64,000 bases of DNA from Elusimicrobia bacterium RIFOXYA2_FULL_47_53 (GCA_001800315.1 MGVE01000011.1:1-64000), one strand, 5' to 3'; shown: positions 19,863-31,504, numbered from the stretch's first letter. Translations and numbers: made by a program. Notes: generated from the letters alone by a model not told the origin.

Positions 19863-20642
19863 ATGATGAGACTTGAAAGAAAAATGGTGTTGCTTTTGTT
19901 CCTGTCGCTTATTCCTGCTTTTGCCCTGACAACCGGCCTGGCGAATGGCGGTTTCGCCTGGAGGCAGGAAAAGAACGAGGCTTTCAAAGTCGGGGAATAT
20001 CTTAAATTTGATGTTGTCTGGGAATTTATTCCCGTGGGCACGGGAACGCTTGAGATACCGCGGATAACGGAGATAGACGGGCGCAAGGCGTACCATATAG
20101 TCAGCAGGGCGAATTCGTCGGCTTTTTTTGACACATTTTATAAAGTCCGCGACCTTAACCAGTCGTGGATGGATGTTGAAAGCCTGTGTTCTTTAAAGTA
20201 CGAAAAAAAAGAGATAGAGGGCGGTTTCAGGAGCCATGAAACTGTATTTATAGACCAGAAACGCAATGAGTTTATGGTCGCCGAGTCTTCAAAATCAGGC
20301 GCAATACCGGTATGGGCGCACGATGTGCTGTCTTCTCTATACTATTTGAGAACGAAAAAACTTGTTGTAGGCGAATCCCATACTTTTGATTCCTATCAGG
20401 GCGGTTTGGCCTGGCCTCTGGTTGTGGATGTCTTAAGAACCGAGGAAATTGACACAATTTTAGGCAGGGTAAAATGCTGGGTAGTGGAGCCGAAAGTGAG
20501 GCCCGGGGCCAATATATTTAAGGCCAAGGGCACGCTCATGGTCTGGCTCACGGCTGACGATAAAAAGCTTCCGGTTCTTCTGCGTTCAAGGATTTCGGTT
20601 GGGCGCGTTGAAGCGAGGCTGAGCGAAATGAAACTGGAGTAG
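19863..20642 (+). CDS. DUF3108 family exported protein
   Basis: 259 residues with an N-terminal signal peptide (about 1-27) and a predominantly beta-sheet body: AFKVGEYLKFDVVWEFIPVGTGTLEI, then KAYHIVSRANSSAFFDTFYKVRD and a C-terminal KGTLMVWLTADDKKLPVLLRSR. This order matches DUF3108, a family of exported proteins of unknown function. No catalytic residue is apparent. Placement between gmhB and LPS precursor genes suggests an envelope role. It begins four bases after gmhB. Confidence 0.8.
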   Translation: MMRLERKMVLLLFLSLIPAFALTTGLANGGFAWRQEKNEAFKVGEYLKFDVVWEFIPVGTGTLEIPRITEIDGRKAYHIVSRANSSAFFDTFYKVRDLNQSWMDVESLCSLKYEKKEIEGGFRSHETVFIDQKRNEFMVAESSKSGAIPVWAHDVLSSLYYLRTKKLVVGESHTFDSYQGGLAWPLVVDVLRTEEIDTILGRVKCWVVEPKVRPGANIFKAKGTLMVWLTADDKKLPVLLRSRISVGRVEARLSEMKLE

Positions 20643-20651
20643 GGAGGTAAA

Positions 20652-21599
20652 ATGGCCGCTAAACCGATTGATCTGAAAAAAGTCAGGACTGTTTCTTTGA
20701 TGACAAGGCCGAGCAAGGTAGATGAGTCTCTGTTTGCTTCGGTGTTAAAAAAACCCGTATTATTAAGTGATTTTGTTGATTCCCTGCCGGGCATTCTGGC
20801 TGGCAAAAACTTCAAAAATTTAGTAAACTTAATACTTAAAGCCAGGGAGAAGAACAAACCTGTGATAATGAGCTTCGGCGCACATGTCATCAAGTGCGGC
20901 CTTTCGCCATTGATCATTGATCTGATAAAGCGAAATATTGTGACGGCTATCGCCACAAACGGGGCCTCCACGGTTCATGATTTTGAGCTGTCCCGATCGG
21001 GACAGACTTCGGAAGATGTGGCGGTAAGGCTCCTGGACGGTTCTTTCGGCATGACGCGCGAAACCGGCGAGTTTTTAAACAAAGCCGCTAAAACGGCGGC
21101 TAAGTCCTCAAAGGGCCTGGGCGAGACAATAGGCAGGCAGATAGAAAGATCGTCTTTTCCTCATAAACATTTAAGCGTTTTCGCAGCGGCCCACAGACGC
21201 GGCATAAGAGCCACGGTTCATGTCGCCGTTGGCACGGATATAATTTACCAGCATCCTCAGTGTGACGGCGCGGCCTGGGGCAAAGCAAGTTATCAGGATT
21301 TTAAGAACTTCGCCGATGAAGTCTCCCGCATAGGGCAGGGCGGAGTGCTCTTGAACTTCGGAAGCGCCGTGATACTGCCCGAGGTTTTTTTAAAAGCGCT
21401 GACAGTCTGCAGAAACCTCGGTTTTAAGGCCTTTGACTTTACGACAGCCAATTTTGACATGATAAGACAGTACCGGCCGTATCAGAATATTGTTTCAAGG
21501 CCCACCCAGGACAACGGGAGAGGCTATGATTTCAGCGGCCACCACGAAATAATGCTGCCGCTTTTGTACGCGGCGCTTGTAAACGGAGAGAGTAAATGA
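20652..21599 (+). CDS. Conserved deoxyhypusine-synthase-like protein of unknown function
   Basis: 315 residues. Segments such as KPVIMSFGAHVIKCGLSP, TAIATNGASTVHDFE, VAVGTDIIYQHPQCDGAA, LNFGSAVILPEVFLKALT and FSGHHEIMLPLLYAAL match a conserved bacterial family that resembles deoxyhypusine synthase and is often annotated as such or as hypothetical. Bacteria do not usually make hypusine, so the true reaction is unknown. An AGGGAGG Shine-Dalgarno precedes ATG 20652. It overlaps the heptose-7-phosphate kinase by four bases, which argues for a linked role, perhaps in the heptose branch. Confidence 0.7.
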   Translation: MAAKPIDLKKVRTVSLMTRPSKVDESLFASVLKKPVLLSDFVDSLPGILAGKNFKNLVNLILKAREKNKPVIMSFGAHVIKCGLSPLIIDLIKRNIVTAIATNGASTVHDFELSRSGQTSEDVAVRLLDGSFGMTRETGEFLNKAAKTAAKSSKGLGETIGRQIERSSFPHKHLSVFAAAHRRGIRATVHVAVGTDIIYQHPQCDGAAWGKASYQDFKNFADEVSRIGQGGVLLNFGSAVILPEVFLKALTVCRNLGFKAFDFTTANFDMIRQYRPYQNIVSRPTQDNGRGYDFSGHHEIMLPLLYAALVNGESK

Positions 21600-22579
21600 A
21601 GTCACTGATAAAAATCATACCCGAGTTTTCAAAGCAGAGGATCCTTGTTCTCGGCGATGTAATGGTGGATAAGTTCGTGTGGGGCAAGGTTTCAAGGATT
21701 TCTCCCGAGGCTCCCGTGCCCGTAGTGGAAGTTACCAGAGAAACCCACGCCTTCGGCGGCGCCGGAAATGTGGCCAACAACCTCATCAGTCTTGGCGGCA
21801 ATGTTTACCTGATTGGCGTTATCGGTAACGATGTTTCGGGCGACAAGCTTTTTGAGGATTTAAATCAGGGTAAAATAAACACCGACAGAATAATAAGAGA
21901 CAGCGAGCGTCCGACAATAGTAAAAACGAGAATAATAGCCCAGCATCAGCAGGTCGTAAGAGTGGACAAGGAGATTAAGGGCGAATTTTCCTCTAAAATA
22001 GTCAATGAAATCATCGCTCAACTTGAAAGAACGGCTCCGGAAGTGGACGCTATAATTATCTCCGATTACGGAAAAGGCGTAATAAACCCGCCGGTGCTAA
22101 AAAAAGCTATAAGCCTCGCCCACAAATATAAAATACCCGTCACTGTTGACCCTAAAATAGAGCATTTCCTCCGTTACAAGAAAGTCAGCTGCATTACACC
22201 CAATACTCTTGAAGCCATCACCGGCATGAGAGCCCCGGACGCGAGGGAAGACAAGGATATGTTTGAGCTCGGCAGAAAGATCCTCAAAAAACTTGATTCC
22301 GAGTCTGTGCTTATCACCCGGGGAGAGAGAGGAATGACGCTGTTTGAACCGGGCAACAAAATCACTCATATACCAACTCGGGCTAAAGAAGTTTACGATG
22401 TCACGGGAGCCGGAGACACGGTTATATCCACTTTTACATTAGCGCTGGCCGCGAAGGCCAGTTTCATTGAGGCCGCGGAAATCTCAAATTTCGCCGCGGG
22501 CATAGTGGTCGGAAAGCTGGGAACGGCGACGGTCAGCCAGGACGAACTTAAAAGAGCTATTTTGAGCTATAAAAAATGA
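21596..22579 (+). CDS. rfaE1: D-glycero-beta-D-manno-heptose-7-phosphate kinase (HldE kinase domain alone)
   Basis: 327 residues of the PfkB/ribokinase family. Family marks are LVLGDVMVDKFVWG, RISPEAPVPVVEV, FGGAGNVANNLISLGG, and the catalytic DVTGAGDTVIST near the C-terminus (anion hole and base Asp). It phosphorylates heptose-7-phosphate at C1 before GmhB. E. coli HldE carries a second adenylyltransferase domain; this protein stops after the kinase domain, so the nucleotidyltransferase must be encoded elsewhere. A GGAG precedes ATG 21596. Confidence 0.93.
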   Translation: MKSLIKIIPEFSKQRILVLGDVMVDKFVWGKVSRISPEAPVPVVEVTRETHAFGGAGNVANNLISLGGNVYLIGVIGNDVSGDKLFEDLNQGKINTDRIIRDSERPTIVKTRIIAQHQQVVRVDKEIKGEFSSKIVNEIIAQLERTAPEVDAIIISDYGKGVINPPVLKKAISLAHKYKIPVTVDPKIEHFLRYKKVSCITPNTLEAITGMRAPDAREDKDMFELGRKILKKLDSESVLITRGERGMTLFEPGNKITHIPTRAKEVYDVTGAGDTVISTFTLALAAKASFIEAAEISNFAAGIVVGKLGTATVSQDELKRAILSYKK

Positions 22580-22584
22580 AGCTT

Positions 22585-22602
22585 CATGGGCCCACGCCCA
22601 TG
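22585..22602 (+). terminator. Hairpin after the heptose kinase gene
   Basis: A 7-bp perfect GC-rich stem (CATGGGC / GCCCATG) with a four-base loop lies six bases after the rfaE1 stop and is followed by a mixed T-rich stretch. It may terminate the first LPS transcript or slow it; the T tract is interrupted, so termination is uncertain. The rest of the 93-base gap holds a second imperfect CTTCGG/CCGAAG inverted repeat. Confidence 0.4.
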
Positions 22603-22672
22603 GTATCTTTATTTCCTTCGGTGTGCGTCATCCGTTACGGGAGATCACCCGAAGGGGGATAATGGTTAATTG

Positions 22673-25844
<3,172 letters not shown>

Positions 25845-25858
<14 letters not shown>

Positions 25859-26105
25859 ATGCCAGAGCGAGAATAAAGAAAATACAAAAAACTGCAAAAA
25901 ATGCGGAGCGGATCTTACTCCCATGCCGTTGTGGAAGCCGACCTGGAAGTGGCATGCAAGAACCCTGGGCGCTATTTTCGGCGCGCTCATCGCCGCGTAT
26001 TTTTTGCTTAACCATCTTTTAAAACCTTATATGCGCCAGATACCTTCCGAGATCACGCCCTGGCTTGCCGAGGCGCAGAAACAGGATGCGGCGGAAAAGA
26101 AATGA
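25845..26105 (+). CDS. Small zinc-ribbon membrane protein
   Basis: 86 residues from ATG 25845, chosen because GGAGG (25834-25838) lies six bases upstream; an ATG at 25815 has no such site. Residues 1-25 form a treble-clef zinc ribbon (CYKCQSENKENTKNCKKCG, four cysteines as two CxxC pairs). A single transmembrane helix follows at about 43-60 and then a charged tail. It overlaps kdsA by 14 bases and kdsC by four, so it is made together with the Kdo enzymes. No known function; it might be a membrane tether. Confidence 0.75.
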
Positions 26106-26638
26106 AATATCCGGCGGGTATAGCGAAAAAGGCCGGGAAGATAAAGCTTATTGCCATGGATGTGGACGGTGTCATGACAGGCGGCGAGATAATTGTTTTT
26201 GATTCCGGCGAAGAGCTTAAAATATGGAATGTAAAAGACAGGCTCGGCTTTCATCTGGTCCGCCTTTCAGGCGCGCCAATCAAATTCGCGTGGATTACAG
26301 GGAGAGTTTCCAAACAGGTTTCCGACCGGGCCCGCGAGATAGGCATAGAAAAACTTTATCAGGGGTGTTCCAATAAACGGGAGGCGCTCAAGGAAACAAT
26401 GGAAGAATTCGGGGTAAAGAGCGAGGAAACTGTTTTTATCGGAGACGATCTTATTGATATTCCGGCTTTGCGCGAAGCGGGTTTCGCCATAAGCCCCAGC
26501 GATGCCCCTGCTGAAGTCAGGAAAGAAGCGGATTACATAACAAAATCAATAGGCGGCAGAGGCGTCATACGGGAAGTGATAGAAATTGTGCTCAAAAGCC
26601 AGGGCCTCTGGGCTAAAGCGGTTTCAAAGTACCAGTAA
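26102..26638 (+). CDS. kdsC: Kdo-8-phosphate phosphatase
   Basis: 178 residues, HAD superfamily type C0 without a cap. Motif I is LIAMDVDGVMTGG (Asp20, Asp22), motif II is FAWITGR and motif III plus IV is VFIGDDLIDIPAL. The KdsC family's KIWNVKDRLGFHLV and the C-terminal GGRGVIREVIE tail are present. It removes the phosphate from Kdo-8-P to release Kdo for KdsB. Only KdsD, the isomerase that makes arabinose-5-phosphate, is missing from the window. Confidence 0.95.
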   Translation: MKYPAGIAKKAGKIKLIAMDVDGVMTGGEIIVFDSGEELKIWNVKDRLGFHLVRLSGAPIKFAWITGRVSKQVSDRAREIGIEKLYQGCSNKREALKETMEEFGVKSEETVFIGDDLIDIPALREAGFAISPSDAPAEVRKEADYITKSIGGRGVIREVIEIVLKSQGLWAKAVSKYQ

Positions 26639-26643
26639 ATAAT

Positions 26644-27534
26644 GTGAAACAATATATAAGACAGCTATATTACCTGTTCGCTCTGATATTTTCAAAAATC
26701 GTTTTAGTCCTTCCGTACAGGCTTGCGGTCGGCCTCGGCCGGATTATCGGCAGCCTGGCGTATTTTCTCGTCAAACAGGCCCGGCTGACTGTCATAAAAA
26801 ACCTTGAAAAATCTTTTCCGGAAAAAACGGCGCGGGAAATAAGGAGCATAGCTCTGGATACTTTCCGCAATCAGGGCAAGAATTTATTTGAACTCTTCTC
26901 TTTTCCCAAACTTAAAGAATCCGATATTAAGCGCCTTGTAAAAGTATTGAATCCTCAGGTGATGGAAAAAGCTCTTTCCGTCAAAAAGGGTGTTTTGATA
27001 GCCAGCGCTCATTGCGGCAACTGGGAACTGATGGGCGCGGCGCTGTCTGCTTCCGGTTTTCCGATAAATGTTATAGCCCGCAGAATATATATAGAAGGGC
27101 TCAATAGAATGCTGGTCGGCTTTAGAAACTCAAAGGGTGTGAGGGTAATTCTGCGTTCCGGGCAGGAATCGGCCAGGGAAATACTGCGGAGCCTCAGACA
27201 CAACGAGGCTATCGGCATGCTGATAGATCAGGATACCGCGGTGCCCGGGGTTTTTGTTGATTTTTTTAACGATAAGGCCTGGACTCCCTCGGGCCTGGCG
27301 ACTCTGGCGCTTAGAACCGGAGCGCAGGTTATACTGGCTTTTGACATAAGGCTTGAGGACGACCGGCATGAGGTTCTGCTTTCAGGGCCCCTGTCTATGC
27401 GCGTAACCGGCGATAATGAACAGGATATTTTGTTTAACACTCAGCTGATAACAAAAGAAATAGAACAGCATATAAGAAAATATCCGTCACAGTGGGTGTG
27501 GATGCATAACAGGTGGAAAACAAGGCCCTCATGA
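26644..27534 (+). CDS. lpxL: Lipid A biosynthesis lauroyl-type acyltransferase
   Basis: 296 residues with a GTG start at 26644. The LpxL/HtrB family mark is the HX4E motif, His123 to Glu128 in ASAHCGNWELMG. An N-terminal membrane helix, the DQDTAVPGVFVDFF segment and the C-terminal YPSQWVWMHNRWKTRP are also diagnostic. It adds a secondary acyl chain to Kdo2-lipid IVA. Only one copy is present here. It overlaps lptC by four bases. The acyl length cannot be predicted. Confidence 0.92.
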   Translation: MKQYIRQLYYLFALIFSKIVLVLPYRLAVGLGRIIGSLAYFLVKQARLTVIKNLEKSFPEKTAREIRSIALDTFRNQGKNLFELFSFPKLKESDIKRLVKVLNPQVMEKALSVKKGVLIASAHCGNWELMGAALSASGFPINVIARRIYIEGLNRMLVGFRNSKGVRVILRSGQESAREILRSLRHNEAIGMLIDQDTAVPGVFVDFFNDKAWTPSGLATLALRTGAQVILAFDIRLEDDRHEVLLSGPLSMRVTGDNEQDILFNTQLITKEIEQHIRKYPSQWVWMHNRWKTRPS

Positions 27535-28043
27535 AAAACACGCGGTTTTTGTTATTTATTCCGGTATTCTTTTTTGTTTCCTGCTCGGAAAAAAAAGCCG
27601 GAGAGGCGCACCCGAAGATACCCGAACAGGCCATTGAGAAGTTCAGCGTTACGGAGACCAGGGAAGGGAAACCAAACTGGGAGCTTGAATCCGCTTCGGC
27701 GCAGGTGATAGAAGCAAAAAAAATAGCTCTTTTGAAGGCCCCGAAAATTAAATTCTATCAGAAGGGCGAGCATATTTCTACTTTAACCGCCAATAACGGC
27801 AGGATTAACACGGAGAATTACGATATTTGGGGAGAGGACAGCTGCGTCCTGACCACGGTGAAAGGCGAACGGCTTGAAACGAGCAACCTGCATTACAGGT
27901 CTGACATACAGAAAATCGTGACGGCTGATAAGGTAAAACTGATAAGGCCCAACGAAATTATTTATGGCGTCGGCATGGAAGCGACACCTGACCTGGAAAG
28001 CATAATCATAAAGAAACAGCGTGTGGAAGTAAAGGGTAAATGA
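27531..28043 (+). CDS. lptC: LPS export protein LptC (predicted lipoprotein)
   Basis: 170 residues from ATG 27531, which overlaps the lpxL stop; an upstream ATG at 27513 would lie inside lpxL. The N-terminus is a hydrophobic segment ending VSC, a lipobox, so the mature protein may be a lipoprotein rather than an inner-membrane bitopic protein as in E. coli. The rest is a beta-jellyroll of short repeated strands (WELESASAQVIEAKKIALLKAPKI and so on), typical of LptC. It bridges LptBFG to LptA. LptF and LptG are not in the window. Confidence 0.85.
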   Translation: MKNTRFLLFIPVFFFVSCSEKKAGEAHPKIPEQAIEKFSVTETREGKPNWELESASAQVIEAKKIALLKAPKIKFYQKGEHISTLTANNGRINTENYDIWGEDSCVLTTVKGERLETSNLHYRSDIQKIVTADKVKLIRPNEIIYGVGMEATPDLESIIIKKQRVEVKGK

Positions 28044-28708
28044 AAAAATTTTCGGCAGTTTTTCTTGTTTCCGCCGCTTTTTACGCTTTTTCAGCGGCTG
28101 AGAACACCTCGGAAAAGGCGGTAATCACCGGGGATCAGATGGAGATTATTAAGTCCGGCAGGGAAGTGGTTTTTTCCGGCAACGCGGTGGTGACGCGCGG
28201 TTTAAGCGTCCTGAAAGCCGACTGGCTAAAGCAGGATAAAGCAACCGGCCTTGTTGAAGCCAGGGGAAATGTGTATTTAAAGACATTTTCTCAGGACGGA
28301 GAGCTTATAGTCGGGCGGGGCGGCAGGGCCAGGTATCTGCCGGAAGACGGGAAGGGCGAGTTCTGGGAATCGCGCCCGAATGTGGTTTATTATGTAAAAT
28401 CTTCAACGGAACCGCTTAACCTGACCGCCGATAAAATTGATTTTGATAACCTCTCTAAGATAATTCACGCCGAAGGGGCGGTTGAGATAATCACTTCGTC
28501 GGGTTCCGCTTTCGCTCAGGACGCGGTTTACCGCCAGCAGGAGATGAAAGTGTTTTTGACGGGCCAGCCGAGGCCCAGGATAATCTACGACGAGAAAAGC
28601 CGCAAAGGCGAATACACCGCTGATCTGATAACATTGTCAACGGAAAAGCGAGACGCTGACCTGCAGGGTCATGTGCACGGGAAAATATATGATTTTGAGA
28701 AGCGCTGA
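28040..28708 (+). CDS. lptA: LPS transport periplasmic protein LptA
   Basis: 222 residues with a signal peptide (1-19, cleavage around SAA). The body repeats OstA-type beta strands: ITGDQMEIIKSGREVVFSGNAVVTRG, LVEARGNVYLK, LTADKIDFDNLSKIIHAEGAVEI and YTADLITL. It forms the periplasmic bridge for LPS with LptC. It overlaps lptC by four bases and is itself overlapped by lptB. Slightly longer than E. coli LptA. Confidence 0.9.
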   Translation: MKKFSAVFLVSAAFYAFSAAENTSEKAVITGDQMEIIKSGREVVFSGNAVVTRGLSVLKADWLKQDKATGLVEARGNVYLKTFSQDGELIVGRGGRARYLPEDGKGEFWESRPNVVYYVKSSTEPLNLTADKIDFDNLSKIIHAEGAVEIITSSGSAFAQDAVYRQQEMKVFLTGQPRPRIIYDEKSRKGEYTADLITLSTEKRDADLQGHVHGKIYDFEKR

Positions 28709-29417
28709 ATTAAAGAAAAAGTATAAACAGCGGACCGTGGTAAACGGTGTCAGCATTGAAGTCAAACAGGGCGAAATAGTCGGCCTTTTGGGGCCCAACG
28801 GCGCTGGAAAAACCACGACTTTTTACATGACCGTCGGCCTGATAAAGCCGTTTTCGGGCGATGTTTTGCTTGACGATAAGGTTATCACCGGCCTGCCTAT
28901 GTACATGAGGGCGCGCGCCGGGATAGGTTATCTGTCGCAGGAACCTTCCATATTCAGAAGGCTGACGGTGCAGGACAATCTCTGGGCGGTGCTTGAAACG
29001 CTGGATATACCCATGGCGGAGAAAGAAGCCAAGGCAAAACGCCTTCTTTCCGAGCTGGGGCTTGAGCATTTGAAAGATCAGTACGCCATGACGCTTTCCG
29101 GCGGCGAAAAGAGAAGGTGCGAAATTGCCAGGGCGCTTGTGACCGATCCCAAGTTCCTGCTTCTTGACGAGCCTTTTGTAGGTATTGACCCTATTACCGT
29201 TTCTGACATTCAGGGGATAATAGCCAGGCTCAGAGATTCCGGCCTAGGCATACTTATTACCGATCATAATGTCAGGGAAACTCTTGAGATTATTGACCGC
29301 GCCTATATCATTTATGAAGGCAGAATACTGCTTGAGGGCAAGGCCAGGGACCTGTTGAACAGCCCTGAAGCGAAGCGCGTTTATCTGGGCGAGAATTTCA
29401 AGATGCATCTGGATTGA
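28689..29417 (+). CDS. lptB: LPS export ABC transporter ATP-binding protein LptB
   Basis: 242 residues from ATG 28689; a GTG at 28671 would add six residues with no family match. Walker A is GPNGAGKTTT, the signature is LSGGEKRRCEIARAL and Walker B is FLLLDEPFVGIDP, followed by the switch His in ITDHNVRETL. This combination, with the phrase EPFVGIDP, is specific for LptB. It powers LPS extraction from the inner membrane together with LptFG. In many bacteria rpoN follows, but here a promoter and hpf follow directly. Confidence 0.95.
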   Translation: MILRSAELKKKYKQRTVVNGVSIEVKQGEIVGLLGPNGAGKTTTFYMTVGLIKPFSGDVLLDDKVITGLPMYMRARAGIGYLSQEPSIFRRLTVQDNLWAVLETLDIPMAEKEAKAKRLLSELGLEHLKDQYAMTLSGGEKRRCEIARALVTDPKFLLLDEPFVGIDPITVSDIQGIIARLRDSGLGILITDHNVRETLEIIDRAYIIYEGRILLEGKARDLLNSPEAKRVYLGENFKMHLD

Positions 29418-29442
29418 AGAATTATCCAAAATATGATATAAA
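29414..29442 (+). promoter_or_regulatory. Sigma70-type promoter for hpf
   Basis: TTGAAG (29414-29419), a 17-bp spacer and TATAAA (29437-29442) form a good housekeeping promoter overlapping the end of lptB. The predicted leader is about 50 bases. It would start the hpf-ptsN-hprK-rapZ-yvcK-PTS run. Confidence 0.65.
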
Positions 29443-29462
29443 ATAGAGCACATATTAATATT

Positions 29463-29488
29463 CAGCCCTGCCTTAAGGCATACGGCTG
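29463..29488 (+). other. Leader hairpin upstream of hpf
   Basis: CAGCC (29463-29467) pairs with GGCTG (29484-29488) around a perfect TGCCTTAAGGCA palindrome (29469-29480). It lies just before the AGGAG ribosome-binding site (29491-29495) of hpf and could affect translation or mRNA stability. Confidence 0.4.
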
Positions 29489-29502
29489 ACAGGAGAAGAG
29501 TA

Positions 29503-30054
29503 ATGCAGGTAAACATTACAGCAAGGCACCTTGACTTAACACCGGCTCTGGCTTCATATGTAAGAAAAAAAGTTGAAAGATGTGAAAGGTATTTTGACCA
29601 CTTAGTCTGGGCTCAGGTGATTCTGACGGTTGAAAAGTACCGCCAGGTCGCCGAAATAGTAATTCACGCGGCTAAAATGACTTTCCGTTCAAAAGAAGAA
29701 TCCATTGACCTCTATGCAGCTATTGACCTTGCTCTGGATAAGATAGACAAACAGCTCAAGAAGCATAAGGAAATTTCAAAAAGCAACAGAAAAGCAAAAG
29801 CTTCCAAGATCTCAAAGCTCTCAATGCCCGACACAGGCAAAATACCTTCCCTTAAATCCGATGAAAATTCAAAACACATGATTAGCGAGATTAAGCGCTT
29901 TGATGTAAAGCCTTCTACGGTCAGCGAGGCGCTTGATGAAATGGAACTGCTCGGCTACAAGTTCTATATGTTTTTAAACGCCCAGACTTCCCAGATAAAT
30001 GTGGTCTATAAAAGAGACAACGGTTCCTTCGGTCTTATTGAACCCGAGATGTAA
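29503..30054 (+). CDS. hpf: Ribosome hibernation promoting factor, long form
   Basis: 183 residues. The N-terminal 100 residues are the S30AE/HPF fold (QVNITARHLDLTPALASYVRKKVERCERYF, then a basic helix DLALDKIDKQLKKHKE). After a charged linker, the C-terminal dimerisation domain (KRFDVKPSTVSEALDEMELLGYKFYMFLNA) defines the long form that makes 100S ribosome dimers. The gene has its own promoter and ribosome-binding site. The hpf-ptsN order matches that seen downstream of rpoN in proteobacteria, although rpoN is absent here. Confidence 0.95.
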   Translation: MQVNITARHLDLTPALASYVRKKVERCERYFDHLVWAQVILTVEKYRQVAEIVIHAAKMTFRSKEESIDLYAAIDLALDKIDKQLKKHKEISKSNRKAKASKISKLSMPDTGKIPSLKSDENSKHMISEIKRFDVKPSTVSEALDEMELLGYKFYMFLNAQTSQINVVYKRDNGSFGLIEPEM

Positions 30055-30083
30055 AAATTGAATATCTTTAAGGAGAAAAAGGC

Positions 30084-30542
30084 ATGAAGATTATGGATTT
30101 TCTTTGTCCTGAAGCGATCAGTATTGACCTGAAAGGCCAGGACAAAAAATCGGCGATTAATGAACTGGTTGATCTGCTCGTAAAAGCTAAAAAAATCAAG
30201 AAACCCGCCGAGGTTATAGAAGCCGTCCTTGAAAGGGAAAAACTCGGTTCAACCGGCATCGGGCAGGGCGTCGCGATTCCTCACGGAAAAACCGAAGCTC
30301 TTTCCCAGCAGTTCGGCGTCCTCGGAATTTCCCAGAAAGGGCTTGATTTTAATTCTCTTGACGGCGAACCGGTATATATGGTGTTTCTGCTTGTGGGCCC
30401 CGTTGAAGTGGCGGGCCAGCATCTCAAGGCCCTGGCAAGAATATCCAGGCTTTTTAAGGATAAGTTTTTCCGGCAGGCTTTGCGCGACGCCAAATCGCCG
30501 GATGATGTGCTGAAAATCATACAGCGCGAGGACGCGTACTAA
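30084..30542 (+). CDS. ptsN: PTS EIIA-Ntr-like regulatory protein
   Basis: 152 residues of the fructose/nitrogen EIIA fold. The phosphorylatable histidine is His67 in IGQGVAIPHGKT. The rest (GISQKGLDFNSLDGEPVYMVFLLVGP and LARISRLFKD) matches PtsN. No membrane component or fructose-specific partner is adjacent, so a regulatory rather than transport role is likely. AAGGAG lies upstream of ATG 30084. It precedes hprK by 21 bases. Confidence 0.92.
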   Translation: MKIMDFLCPEAISIDLKGQDKKSAINELVDLLVKAKKIKKPAEVIEAVLEREKLGSTGIGQGVAIPHGKTEALSQQFGVLGISQKGLDFNSLDGEPVYMVFLLVGPVEVAGQHLKALARISRLFKDKFFRQALRDAKSPDDVLKIIQREDAY

Positions 30543-30563
30543 TAAATATTCCCGGGATAAATA

Positions 30564-31499
30564 ATGTCTGAAATTAATGTCGGGAAATTTCTTCAGGAAA
30601 AAAGCGAAGACCTTAAGCTTGAGTTGCTTGCCGGAGTTGAGGGCCTGCCGAGATCAATAAAAGTGCCGGATGTAAACAGGCCCGGCCTTGCTCTCAGCGG
30701 TTACTTTGAACATTTTCCTGCCGAAAGAATACAGATAATAGGCCTTGGCGAGAACTCCTACCTTTCCACCCTGTCTTCAGAAAAACGAATTGAAAAATTA
30801 GAAAAAGTCCTTTCCTTCGGAGATATCCCGTGCGTTATACTGGCGCGCTCTCTTGAACCGTTTCCTGAGATGCTGGAAGCTCACCAGAAATACAAGGTAC
30901 CTCTTTTAAGAACTTCCATGAGGACTTCGCAGCTTGCCGGAGACCTCATTTTTTACCTTGAAGACAAGATGGCTTCTTCAACTTCAATGCACGGCGTGCT
31001 GGTAAGCGTTTACGGTCTTGGCGTCATGCTGGTGGGCAATGCCGGTATTGGAAAATCCGAGTGCGCATTGGAACTTGTGAAAAGGGGCCATATGCTGGTG
31101 GCCGACGATGTGGTTGAGATCCGCCAGCGTTCCGGCGGAATACTTATCGGCAAGGGCGAGGAGATCGTCCGCCATCATATGGAGGTCCGGGGGCTGGGCA
31201 TAATTGATATAAGAAGCCTGTTCGGCATAGGCTACATTCTTGATGAAACCAGAATTGAACTCATGATTAATCTTGAAGAATGGGGCCCGGACAGGCAGTA
31301 TGAAAGGGTCGGGCTTGAAGAACATTACACAACTATTTTGGAAGTGAAGGTCCCTGAAGTTACATTCCCCGTAAGGCCAGGAAGGAACCTCGCAGTGCTT
31401 GTGGAAATAGCCAGCCTTAACCAGCGCCTGAAAAACCGAGGCCATTATACGGCGCAACAGCTTAACCAGAGACTGATTCAGCTGATGAATCAGAAATAA
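30564..31499 (+). CDS. hprK: HPr kinase/phosphorylase
   Basis: 311 residues, normal length. The N-terminal regulatory domain spans about 1-130 and the catalytic P-loop is GNAGIGKS (158-165). His143, the VADDVVEI segment, and the HPrK signature around MEVRGLGIIDI are conserved. It phosphorylates HPr on Ser46 and removes it, linking carbon state to PTS activity. The HPr target with Ser46 is encoded at 37763-38026 in the same cluster, so the pair is probably functional. Confidence 0.96.
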   Translation: MSEINVGKFLQEKSEDLKLELLAGVEGLPRSIKVPDVNRPGLALSGYFEHFPAERIQIIGLGENSYLSTLSSEKRIEKLEKVLSFGDIPCVILARSLEPFPEMLEAHQKYKVPLLRTSMRTSQLAGDLIFYLEDKMASSTSMHGVLVSVYGLGVMLVGNAGIGKSECALELVKRGHMLVADDVVEIRQRSGGILIGKGEEIVRHHMEVRGLGIIDIRSLFGIGYILDETRIELMINLEEWGPDRQYERVGLEEHYTTILEVKVPEVTFPVRPGRNLAVLVEIASLNQRLKNRGHYTAQQLNQRLIQLMNQK

Positions 31500-31504
31500 T
31501 CCTA

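Noticed and set aside
22635-22663. TTACGG-17-GATAAT as a promoter for kdsB
   Set aside because: The -35 box matches poorly and the -10 box is imperfect. A promoter is plausible in this 93-base gap but not supported well enough to list.
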